DNA of 64,000 bases from Hungatella hathewayi (GTDB taxonomy: Bacteria; Bacillota; Clostridia; Lachnospirales; Lachnospiraceae): NCBI GenBank assembly GCA_025149285.1, contig CP102274.1:1255501-1319500 (forward strand). Direction: 5' to 3'. The notes under the pieces are model-generated. The model was given only the letters and a program-made list of their open reading frames with translations. It had not been told where the DNA came from and ran no database searches. Below, piece after piece: positions 15,373 through 23,917 of the stretch. The position numbers and the translations under genes are program-made. The first letter of the stretch is position 1. Each line of letters begins with the position of its first letter.

Positions 15373-16308
15373 ATGGTACAAAATAAGATTATTGCGGTTA
15401 TGGGAAGCCCGGGTAGCGGAAAAACCACAGCCAGCATCAAGCTGGCCGCAGAATTGGCGGAGAAAAAGAAAAACGTGATCCTTGTTTTCTGTGATCCATT
15501 CACACCGGTGATCCCTTTTGTAGTTTCCTGTCCGGAAGAACAGGTCAGTGTTGGCACACTTTTGACGACCCCATCGCTCACCCAGAAGATGATTCTGGAT
15601 TCCTGCATCCCTATAAAAGAAAACGGATATATCAGTCTGTTGGGGTATCGACTGGGAGACAGCCTGATGGCATATCCACAGATTACGAGGGATCGGGCTG
15701 TGGATTTTCTGGTATGTCTGCGATACCTGGCAGATTTTATTATTATGGATTGTTCCGCTGTGTTTGAGGCGGATGTACTGTCGATGCTTGCTATGGAATT
15801 ATCGGACCAGATCATTAAGATTGGAACTTCCAATCTACGGGGAATATCCTACTTTGAATCGCGGAGTAGCTTGTTATCGGATCGAAGATTTCAGCCGGAA
15901 AAGCAAAGAATGTATTTAGGCAATCTAAAGACCGGCCAGGAGTGGGAGGCGGTATCTGTTCAATATGGCGGAGTGGATGGGATACTGCCGCATCTCATGG
16001 CACTGGAACAGCAATACGATGAGCAGGCCCTTTTCGAGTCGCTGGCAGGTAAGGAGGCAGCGGCTTACCTGGCGGCAATAAGGAAATTAGCGGATCAGAT
16101 CGATGAAGCCGATCAGGTGGGACAGGAAGAAGGAAACAGCAGAAGGTCTCAGACGGCGGCAGAGAAAAAAGAAGAGATTCGCCCCACAAAGCCGGAGAAA
16201 GAAAAAGTGAAATCAAAGCCGAAAGAGCAGACGAAGCCAGTCAAAGAAAAAGCCGGGGGATTGGGGAGATTTTCCCTGATGTTTCGGAAAAGCAAGGGTG
16301 AATTTTAA
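15373..16308 (+). CDS. CpaE/MinD-like ATPase
   Basis: A ParA/MinD-type P-loop protein with GSPGSGKTT at residues 11-19 and a DFIIMDCSAVFEAD Walker B-like strand. CpaE/TadZ proteins place the Tad machine at the cell pole. The last 80 residues are a charged Lys/Glu/Pro-rich linker with a basic end (FSLMFRKSKG) that could contact membrane or partner. Start 15373 is preferred over ATG 15349 because TGGAGG lies at 15362-15367. It directly precedes cpaF, as in tad operons. Confidence 0.75.
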   Translation: MVQNKIIAVMGSPGSGKTTASIKLAAELAEKKKNVILVFCDPFTPVIPFVVSCPEEQVSVGTLLTTPSLTQKMILDSCIPIKENGYISLLGYRLGDSLMAYPQITRDRAVDFLVCLRYLADFIIMDCSAVFEADVLSMLAMELSDQIIKIGTSNLRGISYFESRSSLLSDRRFQPEKQRMYLGNLKTGQEWEAVSVQYGGVDGILPHLMALEQQYDEQALFESLAGKEAAAYLAAIRKLADQIDEADQVGQEEGNSRRSQTAAEKKEEIRPTKPEKEKVKSKPKEQTKPVKEKAGGLGRFSLMFRKSKGEF

Positions 16309-16322
16309 AGGAGAGCAAAGAG

Positions 16323-16632
16323 ATGCAGGAGATTGTCAATATCCGGGACACCATGAAAGCGCTGGAACCGGAGGCTATTAAGAAACCATTTGCGGAAGTG
16401 CTGCATGAAGTTCAGGAATATATATCGAGTACCTATGCGTCGGTGTTAAAGGACAACCCGGACGATAACCGGGAATTGATTCAGTCCTATATCGAAAAAT
16501 ACATCGAGCAGAAACGCGTGTGTGTGGAAGATATAGACCGCAGCGAATTGTGCGAACTCCTTTACGGAGAAATGACTGGTTTTTCATTCCTGACAAAATA
16601 CTTAAATCGGGATGATGTGGAGGAAATCAATA
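16323..16632 (+). CDS. cpaF: CpaF/TadA secretion ATPase, exon 1 (split by group II intron)
   Basis: Exon 1 encodes the helical N-domain and the CpaF signature FSFLTKYLNRDDVEEIN. The family consensus continues with a motif like INVNGWD/E. Here the frame enters an intron after the first base of the next codon. Splicing 16632 to 19304 gives DDVEEIN-INQWKDVKI, exactly as expected for CpaF. Without splicing the product stops after six intron codons and lacks the ATPase domain. The start at ATG 16323 has AAAGGAGAG upstream. Confidence 0.85.
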
Positions 16633-19303
16633 GTGCGACACGTTCCTAGCTGAAAAGGTTAGGCACCAAACGTAAGAATGTAACAAAGTTCGGTTTAGGA
16701 GAACTGATAATCCGATAGGTGGAATGATAGGGGAACGCCTTGAAACGCCTGCCTAAAACTGCGAATGGCATGATTGTGATTAAGCACAAGATTGTCATAA
16801 AGCTCGCTGAAGTCGCCTGTATGCACTTGCTAAGGTCAAAAAGGATACAGCAAAACCAAGCCAGAGGTGGCTGGGAGTGATAGGGCGGGGTCTATAAAAT
16901 ACCTATGGTTAGAATTCTACTGTAAAAAGGCAGTAGACGGCGAACCTTTGAGTGTACGGGTCTAAATCTCTAAACAGTCTAACGGCTGTGCTTGCAGAAT
17001 GCAAGGTCTGTGAGGATTAGTAAAACTTGTTGATATGAAACTCCTTACACCGTTACAGGCGGTGTCAAAGCAGACAGGCTTAAAGAAGGAACCTAAGGGT
17101 ATATATGTAAAGATAGGATTATCGGAACGTGGTAAGTCAGCAACGTGGAGGGCTTAATCCCTATGAAGCGTTAGCAGGGAAAACATTTTGTATAACCTGC
17201 TTTTATGTTGATGAAAGTAGTGGCACAGTACCGATGAAGCCGTGATAATAAGCGGTGGAGGGATAGCCACAAGTCAGTATTTACAGTAAAACACAACTTA
17301 CAAACAGTTATGAAACTGCATAAGGTTCGAGTATGACTAAGAGAGGCAGGATTTCCGCAATTAAGGAAGTGAAAGCCGACTTATGGCAACTAGAAAATCA
17401 AGGAAGAAACAGCGATTGAGAAACAATGAGTATTATGATACTCAGGCGATTTATGATGAACTGTATTCCAAAGCAAAAGAAAATCGGAGATTTACAAATC
17501 TATATGACCTGATTGTAAGCAGAGAAAATATATTGCTTGCATATCGTAACATCAAAAAGAATAAAGGCAGTAAGACCAAGGGAGTCAATGCTACTACGAT
17601 TCTGGATATTGGAAAAGACAATCCGGAGAGGTTAATCTCATATGTGCGAAATAGAATGTCAAATTTTCAACCAATGCCAGTTCGTAGGGTAGAAATTCCA
17701 AAAGATAATGGGAAAGTACGACCACTGGGGATTCCGACCATGGAAGACCGGCTGATACAACAATGTATTAAGCAGGTTCTTGAGCCGATTTGTGAAGCCA
17801 AATTTTATAAACATAGTTATGGCTTCCGTCCGAATCGGAGCACTCATCATGCCATTGCCAGAGTGTTGGCACTGACCAACCGGCATAACTTTCAGTATGT
17901 AGTAGATATTGATATTAAAGGATTTTTCGATAATGTCAATCATGGGAAACTCATGAAACAGTTATGGAGCCTGGGGATTCAGGATAAACAATTGTTATGT
18001 ATTATATCCAAGATGCTAAAGACTGAAATTAAAGGAATAGGGGTTCCACAAAAAGGGGTCCCGCAAGGCGGAATTCTCAGTCCATTATTATCTAATGTCG
18101 TTCTTAATGAGTTAGACTGGTGGATTGCAAGCCAGTGGGAGAACCATAAAACCCACCACTCATATAAAAATCCGACAAGAAAATATGAGTTGTTGAGAAG
18201 GGGTAATTTAAAAGAAGTATTTATCGTCAGATATGCCGATGATTTTAAGTTACTCTGTAAAGATAGAAAAACTGCCGAAAAGATGTTTGCAGCCACAAAA
18301 CAGTGGCTTGAAGAAAGACTGGGCTTAGAAATCAGCCCGGAAAAGTCCAAGATAGTAAATCTAAGAAAACGATATTCTGAATTTTTAGGATTTAAGTTGA
18401 AGCTTTGGAAGAAAGGTCAGAAATATGTGGTCAAATCCCACATGACAAAGAAAAGCAAAGAAAAATGCAAGAAAGAATTAAAACAGAAAATCAAAGTATT
18501 ACAACATGATGCTATCGGTGCACGGGTACAGCAGTTTAATGCTACTGTACTGGGGTTGCATGGGTATTATAAGATAGCCAGTCATATCAGTAAAGACTTT
18601 GCAGAAATCGCTTTTCATGTCAATAAGAGCCTTTATTGCAGAACGAAATGTATACGAAGTAAACGAGGTAATAAAAGCAGGGCATATGAACGCTTTTATG
18701 GAAAGTGTAAGGTAAAGCCCCTATTTATACAGCGGGTGGCACTTTATCCAATCCATTACGTGCAGACAACTCCACCGGTATGTTTTTCGCAGGATATATG
18801 CAATTACACGGTGAACGGCAGGGAGAAAATCCATAAATATCTGCAAAATTTCAGTTATGATACATTGCAATATATCATGAAGAATCCTGTTCAGAACCAA
18901 AGTCTGGAATACAATGATAACCGGATATCACTTTACGTTGGACAACGTGGAAGGTGTTTTATTACAGGAGAAAAACTGAAAATATCAGATATGGAAGTAC
19001 ATCATAAAACCATGCGTTCGGAGGGAGGCACAGATGCATATAAAAATCTGGTGTTTGTTACTGGAGCAGTGCATAAGCTGATTCATACAAAAGAAGTAGA
19101 AACCATTGAAAAATACCTTGAATTGTTGAAACGAAAATCAATAGACTTCGTGAAGCTGAATAACTTGAGACGTTTAGTTGGAAATTGTGAGATTAGTGAG
19201 AATAAGTAAATATTGATGGAACGCCGTGTGAAATGAAAGTTTCATGCACGGTGTGGAGTGGGGGAAAATCCGGAGATAACTTCAAAGGATTACCTATCAC
19301 TAT
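16633..19303 (+). mobile_element. Group II intron 2
   Basis: A 2,671-base intron. The 5' end is GTGCGACACG, the GUGYG consensus. Ribozyme domains I-III span 16633-17382, the ORF is in domain IV, a domain V-like hairpin (GCCGTGTGAAATGAAAG with pairing strand TGCACGGTGT) lies at about 19220-19253, and the 3' end reads ACCTATCACTAT. Ends were fixed by homology to intron 1 and by restoring the CpaF codon a|tt. The exon sequences flanking the two introns differ, so they recognise different targets. Confidence 0.9.
17383..19209 (+). CDS. ltrA: Group II intron reverse transcriptase/maturase (intron 2)
   Basis: A 608-residue intron-encoded protein homologous along its length to that of intron 1. RT motifs KNKGSKTKGVNA, GIPTMEDRLIQQ, GVPQGGILSPLLSN and VRYADDFKLL are intact, followed by a maturase region. 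The C-terminal HNH-like domain contains CFITGEKLKISDMEVHHKTM and ends in HKLIHTKE. The ATG at 17383 follows GAAAGCCGACTT without a strong ribosome site. It promotes splicing of the intron that interrupts cpaF, and could support its spread. Confidence 0.93.
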   Translation: MATRKSRKKQRLRNNEYYDTQAIYDELYSKAKENRRFTNLYDLIVSRENILLAYRNIKKNKGSKTKGVNATTILDIGKDNPERLISYVRNRMSNFQPMPVRRVEIPKDNGKVRPLGIPTMEDRLIQQCIKQVLEPICEAKFYKHSYGFRPNRSTHHAIARVLALTNRHNFQYVVDIDIKGFFDNVNHGKLMKQLWSLGIQDKQLLCIISKMLKTEIKGIGVPQKGVPQGGILSPLLSNVVLNELDWWIASQWENHKTHHSYKNPTRKYELLRRGNLKEVFIVRYADDFKLLCKDRKTAEKMFAATKQWLEERLGLEISPEKSKIVNLRKRYSEFLGFKLKLWKKGQKYVVKSHMTKKSKEKCKKELKQKIKVLQHDAIGARVQQFNATVLGLHGYYKIASHISKDFAEIAFHVNKSLYCRTKCIRSKRGNKSRAYERFYGKCKVKPLFIQRVALYPIHYVQTTPPVCFSQDICNYTVNGREKIHKYLQNFSYDTLQYIMKNPVQNQSLEYNDNRISLYVGQRGRCFITGEKLKISDMEVHHKTMRSEGGTDAYKNLVFVTGAVHKLIHTKEVETIEKYLELLKRKSIDFVKLNNLRRLVGNCEISENK

Positions 19304-20364
19304 TTAATCAGTGGAAAGATGTGAAAATAACGTATTCCAGCGGGGAAATCTTACCGGCAAAAGAACAGTTTAACAGCCCTGGCCATGCTGTCGATGTAAT
19401 TCGAAGGCTGCTGCATAAATCCGGTATGATTTTTGATAACGCCCAGACCATTGTGGTGGGCCACTTAAATAATAAAGTCCGGATTACGGTAATGGGAGAC
19501 GGTGTCATCGACCAGGATAAGGGACTGGCAGCTTCGATTCGTATTGTCAACCCGAGAAAACTGACGATGAAACAGTTCGTTGAGTACGGGACAGCCACAG
19601 AAGAGATGCTGGAGCTTCTTTCCCAATGCTACAGCCATGGTGTTTCCATGTGTATCACCGGTGCCACTTCGTCAGGGAAAACCACACTTATGAGTTGGAT
19701 TCTGTCTCAGGTCCCCTATCACAAACGAATTGTAACCATTGAACAGGGCTGCCGCGAATTTGATCTTACGGTAAGTGATGAATCTGGAAATGTCTTAAAC
19801 AATGTGGTCCATCTGGTAACGCGGACCTCGGACGATCCGAGACAAAACATTGACTTAATCAAATTGTTGGAGACCACACTGACGATCAATCCGGACTGCA
19901 TAGCAGTGGCGGAAATGAAAGGCGGTGAGAGTATGCAGGCCATTAACGCGGCCAATACAGGTCATTCCGTGATTACCACAATCCATGCCAATTCCTGTGA
20001 AGATACCTATTATCGAATGGTGACGCTCTGCAAACAGGAACAGCCGGGAATGGATGATGATACACTGCAGAGTCTTGCTACGAAGGCATTTCCTATTGTA
20101 GCGTTTGCAAAGCGGTTGGAAGATAACTCCAGACGCATGATGGAGATTACGGAGTGTGAGACACTGCCAAATGGGACAAGGCGTATGCGTACTCTGTACC
20201 GATTTCATATCGCAGATAGTCTGGTTGTGGATGGAAAAACGAAAATTATCGGGCAGTATGAGAACGTGGAAAATTTGTCGGAAGGATTGCAGAAACGGCT
20301 GCGGGAAAACGGACTTTCGCAAAAATTTCTGGATCGGATGTTGGAAGGGGAGAAGAAGGTATGA
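19304..20364 (+). CDS. cpaF: CpaF/TadA secretion ATPase, exon 2
   Basis: Exon 2 carries the ATPase domain: ITGATSSGKTTLMSWIL (Walker A), IVTIEQGCREFDL, the Walker B region INPDCIAVAEMKGGE, and the His-box GHSVITTIHANSCEDTYYRM. The protein powers assembly of the Flp pilus, working with TadB and TadC. Together with exon 1 it gives about 456 residues, a normal CpaF length. The stop overlaps the tadB-like start by 4 bases (ATGA). Confidence 0.9.
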
Positions 20365-21293
20365 CAGTAATCATTACTATAGCAGCTTTTTTATGCATTG
20401 GCGGCAGTTTTCTAGTGATTGGATTATCACCGTTTGAATTTCTGGAAGGACTGACTAAATGGATTAAGCCAAAAGACAACAGCTTGAAGCGTCGGATCCG
20501 GGAAAGCCGGAATCAAAAGCCACCCAAAGGAGTGAAGAGGCTGGTTCTGGAAGTTCAGGCGATTCTACGTATTACGGGACGACAGGAGAAGTTCTCCATG
20601 ATATGCGTCCTGTCTATGATGCTGTTTGTGGCTGGGGTATTGCTGGCCCTGTCCATGAAAAATATTTTTATGGTTCCAGTCCTGGCGGCGGGGTTTCCCT
20701 TGCTGCCTTTTTATTACGTTCTATTTACCGCATCCAAACAGAAGAAACAGATAAACGGAGAACTGGAAACAGCGCTTTCCATGATTACATCGAGTTATAT
20801 GAGAAATAAAAATACGTTTTTAAGGGCAGTAGAAGAAAATCTCCCCTATCTTAATCCGCCTGTGTCAGAGGTTTTTCGTGACTTTCTCATGGAATCAAAG
20901 CTCATTCATTCCAATTTAAAGGAGGCGCTGGAAAAGCTGAAACTTGCCATAGACAGCGACGTGTTTCAGGAATGGGTGGAGGCGGTGATCGCCTGCCAGG
21001 ATGACCATAATCTAAAATCCACGTTAGTTCCTATTGTAGGGAAGCTGTCGGACATGCGTGTTGTATCGGCAGAACTTGATTTACTGATTTATGAGCCTGT
21101 GAAGGAATACATCACTATGGTGATTCTGGTTTTGGGAAGCATTCCGCTTTTATATTTTCTAAACCAGGAGTGGTATAAAACTCTGATGTTTACAGCCTTT
21201 GGAAAAATGCTTCTGGCAATTAGTGGGGGCGTGATCTTTTTCTCCCTTGCCGCTGTTGTAAAGCATACAAAGCCCATCGAGTATAAGCGTTAA
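20361..21293 (+). CDS. TadB-like pilus assembly platform protein (T2SS-F family)
   Basis: A 310-residue membrane protein with an N-terminal helix (IITIAAFLCIGGSFLVIGL), two central helices near residues 75-120 and one or two C-terminal helices (YITMVILVLGSIPLLYFLN). The cytoplasmic domain between them has the GspF-like pattern ELETALSMITSSYMRNKNTF and FQEWVEAVIACQDDHNLKST. TadB forms the membrane platform turned by CpaF. The start overlaps the cpaF stop, indicating translational coupling. Confidence 0.8.
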   Translation: MTVIITIAAFLCIGGSFLVIGLSPFEFLEGLTKWIKPKDNSLKRRIRESRNQKPPKGVKRLVLEVQAILRITGRQEKFSMICVLSMMLFVAGVLLALSMKNIFMVPVLAAGFPLLPFYYVLFTASKQKKQINGELETALSMITSSYMRNKNTFLRAVEENLPYLNPPVSEVFRDFLMESKLIHSNLKEALEKLKLAIDSDVFQEWVEAVIACQDDHNLKSTLVPIVGKLSDMRVVSAELDLLIYEPVKEYITMVILVLGSIPLLYFLNQEWYKTLMFTAFGKMLLAISGGVIFFSLAAVVKHTKPIEYKR

Positions 21294-21305
21294 CAGGAGG
21301 TTTCT

Positions 21306-22178
21306 ATGCATTATTATATTTTACTATTATTTGCCTTGAGTTTTTCTATGGGAATTTATTTGATTCTGGCGCATTTATTGAAAATTTCTACCTTTCGAGC
21401 CAGGAGAGCCATTTTATCTGTGGGAAGACAAAAGAAAAAGGCGAAAAATTCGGATGCAGCTATCATGGAACTGGCTGTGAAGCTGTCTCCTTTTGTGCCT
21501 ATGGATGCTTATAAAAGACGAAAACTTGTTATGGTTCTGCATTCGGCAGGGATTAAGGAGACGCCGGAAGTATATCTGGCACAGGCATACGTTAAGTCCG
21601 GACTGGTATTTTTTGGAGCGTTGCCGTGTCTGGCCGTGATACCGATACTTGCACCAGCGTTTTTGATTATGGGGATTGGCGTTCTCTTTTCAGAAACCGG
21701 CAAAGCAGAAAAGACTGTGAGAGACAGCCGTGAGGCCATCGAATATGAATTGCCAAGGTTTGTGGCTACAATCACACAGGAACTGCTTGCCAGCCGTGAT
21801 GTGCTATCAATGCTGGAGACATATCAGAAACATGCAGGTCCTGCCCTGAAAAGAGAACTGTCTGTTACAACTGCGGACATGCGGACCGGAAGTTATGAGG
21901 CAGCGCTTACCAGAATGGAATCCAGGGTGTCAAGCGCTATGGTTTCCGATGTGGTTCGGGGGCTGATTGGAGTAATACGAGGTGACGACGGTGTGGCTTA
22001 TTTCCAAATGATGGGCCACGATATGAAACAACTGGAAATCCAGCGCTTAAAGAAGCTGGCGTTGGAACGGCCGCCTAAAATTCGGAGATATTCTTTCCTG
22101 CTGTTGGCTTGTATGCTGATGATCTATATGGGCGTTATGGCGTATCAGATTTTAGGAACCATGTCTGGTATGTTTTAG
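21306..22178 (+). CDS. TadC-like pilus assembly platform protein (T2SS-F family)
   Basis: A 290-residue partner of the TadB-like protein, with an N-terminal helix (YILLLFALSFSMGIYLILAH), a paired helix near residues 95-125, the cytoplasmic segment ELPRFVATITQELLASRDVL with GDDGVAYFQMMGHDMKQLEI, and a C-terminal helix (FLLLACMLMIYMGVMAY). Tad systems characteristically encode two tandem F-domain proteins, as here. CAGGAGGTTTCT precedes the ATG. Confidence 0.8.
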   Translation: MHYYILLLFALSFSMGIYLILAHLLKISTFRARRAILSVGRQKKKAKNSDAAIMELAVKLSPFVPMDAYKRRKLVMVLHSAGIKETPEVYLAQAYVKSGLVFFGALPCLAVIPILAPAFLIMGIGVLFSETGKAEKTVRDSREAIEYELPRFVATITQELLASRDVLSMLETYQKHAGPALKRELSVTTADMRTGSYEAALTRMESRVSSAMVSDVVRGLIGVIRGDDGVAYFQMMGHDMKQLEIQRLKKLALERPPKIRRYSFLLLACMLMIYMGVMAYQILGTMSGMF

Positions 22179-22188
22179 AGGAGGAAAT

Positions 22189-22587
22189 ATGAGGAATGTT
22201 TTGAGAGAGAAAAGAGGAGAGGGGTACATTGATATCGCCGTTGGAATTCTCTGCCTGATGCTGGTTATAGCTTTGGCGGTGAGTCTGTTTCCTGTTTTTA
22301 TGGTGAAACAGCAATTGAACCGGTTTGCTGATGAGATTGTCCGGCAGGCGGAGATCGTGGGAAGTACCAGCGTGAATCGTAGGATCGAGGAGTTACGGGA
22401 GGAAACAGGACTAGACCCGGAGATATCCTGGGATTGTGACTACTTTGAGGGGAGTAAAGTCCAGCTTAATGGTGATATTGCGGTAACGTTGACCTGCCGG
22501 ATCAATCTGGGATTTTTCCAATTTGGATCCTTTCCGGTTGAAATCAGGGCCAGAGCAAGCGGGAAGAGCGAAGTTTATTACAAGTAA
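22189..22587 (+). CDS. DUF4320/TadE-like pseudopilin
   Basis: A 132-residue protein. The leader MRNVLREKRG is followed by EGYIDIAVGILCLMLVIALA. If a prepilin peptidase cuts after G10, the mature protein starts with E and has D15 at +5, as in type IV pilin-like proteins. The rest is an extracytoplasmic beta-rich domain (EISWDCDYFEGSKVQLNGDI). It resembles DUF4320, the TadE-like family found in Clostridia elements. It probably initiates or caps the pilus. GAGGAGGAAAT is the ribosome site. Confidence 0.75.
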   Translation: MRNVLREKRGEGYIDIAVGILCLMLVIALAVSLFPVFMVKQQLNRFADEIVRQAEIVGSTSVNRRIEELREETGLDPEISWDCDYFEGSKVQLNGDIAVTLTCRINLGFFQFGSFPVEIRARASGKSEVYYK

Positions 22588-22597
22588 TGGAGGAAAA

Positions 22598-23140
22598 ATG
22601 CGAGAGATTAAGAAACTTGTTAAGGATAAAAATGGAAATACTACGCCTCTCACAATAGCACTGATTCTGGCGCTGCTGTTCACCTTATGCGCTTTGTCAG
22701 AGTTTTTCCGCCTCTCTGTGATTGCAAACGGTGTGAGAAATGCTCTGCAGAGTGCAGTTATATCCGTTGCCACAACGAATTATGACGAAGTGTATAATGG
22801 ATTGCGCGAGGGATATAGCGGCGGTTACTGGTTATCGGGAGATCAGTGGGAGGAGAATTTAGATTATGGCGACATCTATGAACAGCTGGATGAACTGCTG
22901 GATACAGAAAGTGATGGAAAATACCATGTCAAAGAAATGCAAAATGGATATGAGTACCGTTTGTCCAATCTGTCCGTGGATATCAAAAATGTCCGTTTAC
23001 GTCCGGGAAGCGCTGTAAATAACCTGGAAGTGACTGCAAAATTAAGGCTGGAAATCCCGATATCTTTTGGCGGAGAATCGTTTCCGCCAGTTCAAATGCA
23101 GATAAAAGTGAAATCTGCTTATATGCCCAAATTTGAATGA
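22598..23140 (+). CDS. TadE/TadG-like membrane protein
   Basis: A 180-residue protein that starts at ATG 22598 (ATGGAGGAAA upstream). The pattern KDKNGNTTPLTIALILAL, one long hydrophobic helix and an extracytoplasmic domain is typical of TadE/TadG-like proteins, which carry a type IV pilin-like N-terminus. G13 before the helix could be a cleavage site, though +5 is Leu rather than acidic. It is the second minor pilus protein candidate. Confidence 0.65.
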   Translation: MREIKKLVKDKNGNTTPLTIALILALLFTLCALSEFFRLSVIANGVRNALQSAVISVATTNYDEVYNGLREGYSGGYWLSGDQWEENLDYGDIYEQLDELLDTESDGKYHVKEMQNGYEYRLSNLSVDIKNVRLRPGSAVNNLEVTAKLRLEIPISFGGESFPPVQMQIKVKSAYMPKFE

Positions 23141-23272
23141 GCAAGACAGGTGTAAGGAAATGGTAATAATTTATTTCTGGACACAGCGTCTGATCTCCTG
23201 TATGATAAAAATGGATAAAACAGGAAGAGACGGCGCTGCATCCGAAACAACAAACAGGAGGTGCAGACCATC

Positions 23273-23851
23273 ATGAAAGAAATGATGAATCGAAGAAAAT
23301 TAATTACTGCCGGATTGGCAGTTCTTGTTGTGTGTCTGATTATCGCAGTATACAATTTATCCAGGCCAGATGTTAGGATAGAGGAGACAATGGCTTTGGA
23401 AGAAACAACAGAACTTGTTATGGAATCGGTAACAGTACCGGAGATAACGGTGGCGGAGACGGCTATAGAGGCTGAAACGGAAGAGTCAACAGAGGAGACG
23501 GAAGTACAGACGACGAAAGCTGACATGGAGAAACGTGAAAGTCCAGTTGAAATGGAGACGCATCCAGTAACGATGACAACTGAGGCCGTTAAAGAGACCG
23601 AACCGAAGCTGCAGGTTCCAGAGGAAGCGACACCGCCAGCCAGGGAGCGAGAGCCACAGGAAGTGGAACCGGACCATGAGGAGGGCGATCAGCCAACTGC
23701 CAAACCAGAAGAACCGCAGGGCGGCTCGACAAACGACCAGGGGCAGGTGTATGTTCCTGGGTTTGGTTATGTGGAGACAGGAGGCGGAGTAACGGAGATA
23801 CCAGCTCATTCTGATGGAGATTGGAATAAACAGGTTGGAACGATGCAGTAG
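23273..23851 (+). CDS. DUF6550-like Thr/Glu-rich surface protein
   Basis: A 192-residue protein from ATG 23273 (CAGGAGGTG at 23256-23264). An N-terminal anchor (LITAGLAVLVVCLIIAVY) is followed by about 110 residues very rich in Glu, Thr, Val and Pro (many ETxE and EPxE repeats), a likely extended spacer across the cell wall. The end has the conserved block VYVPGFGYVETGGG, which I recall from the DUF6550 family. It could be a stalk that links membrane and pilus. The noncoding gap 23141-23272 holds only its leader. Confidence 0.6.
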   Translation: MKEMMNRRKLITAGLAVLVVCLIIAVYNLSRPDVRIEETMALEETTELVMESVTVPEITVAETAIEAETEESTEETEVQTTKADMEKRESPVEMETHPVTMTTEAVKETEPKLQVPEEATPPAREREPQEVEPDHEEGDQPTAKPEEPQGGSTNDQGQVYVPGFGYVETGGGVTEIPAHSDGDWNKQVGTMQ

Positions 23852-23862
23852 ATGAATACGCT

Positions 23863-23900
23863 AGAAAGAGAGAGATGCCAAGTTGGTGTCTCTTTTTTCG
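23863..23900 (+). terminator. Terminator or attenuator-like hairpin
   Basis: After the DUF6550-like gene an imperfect stem (AGAGAGATGCCAA / TTGGTGTCTCT) is followed by TTTTTT. As transcription probably continues into the next gene 18 bases later, it may act as an attenuator. Confidence 0.55.
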
Positions 23901-23917
23901 TTTAAGAAGGGAGTCAT

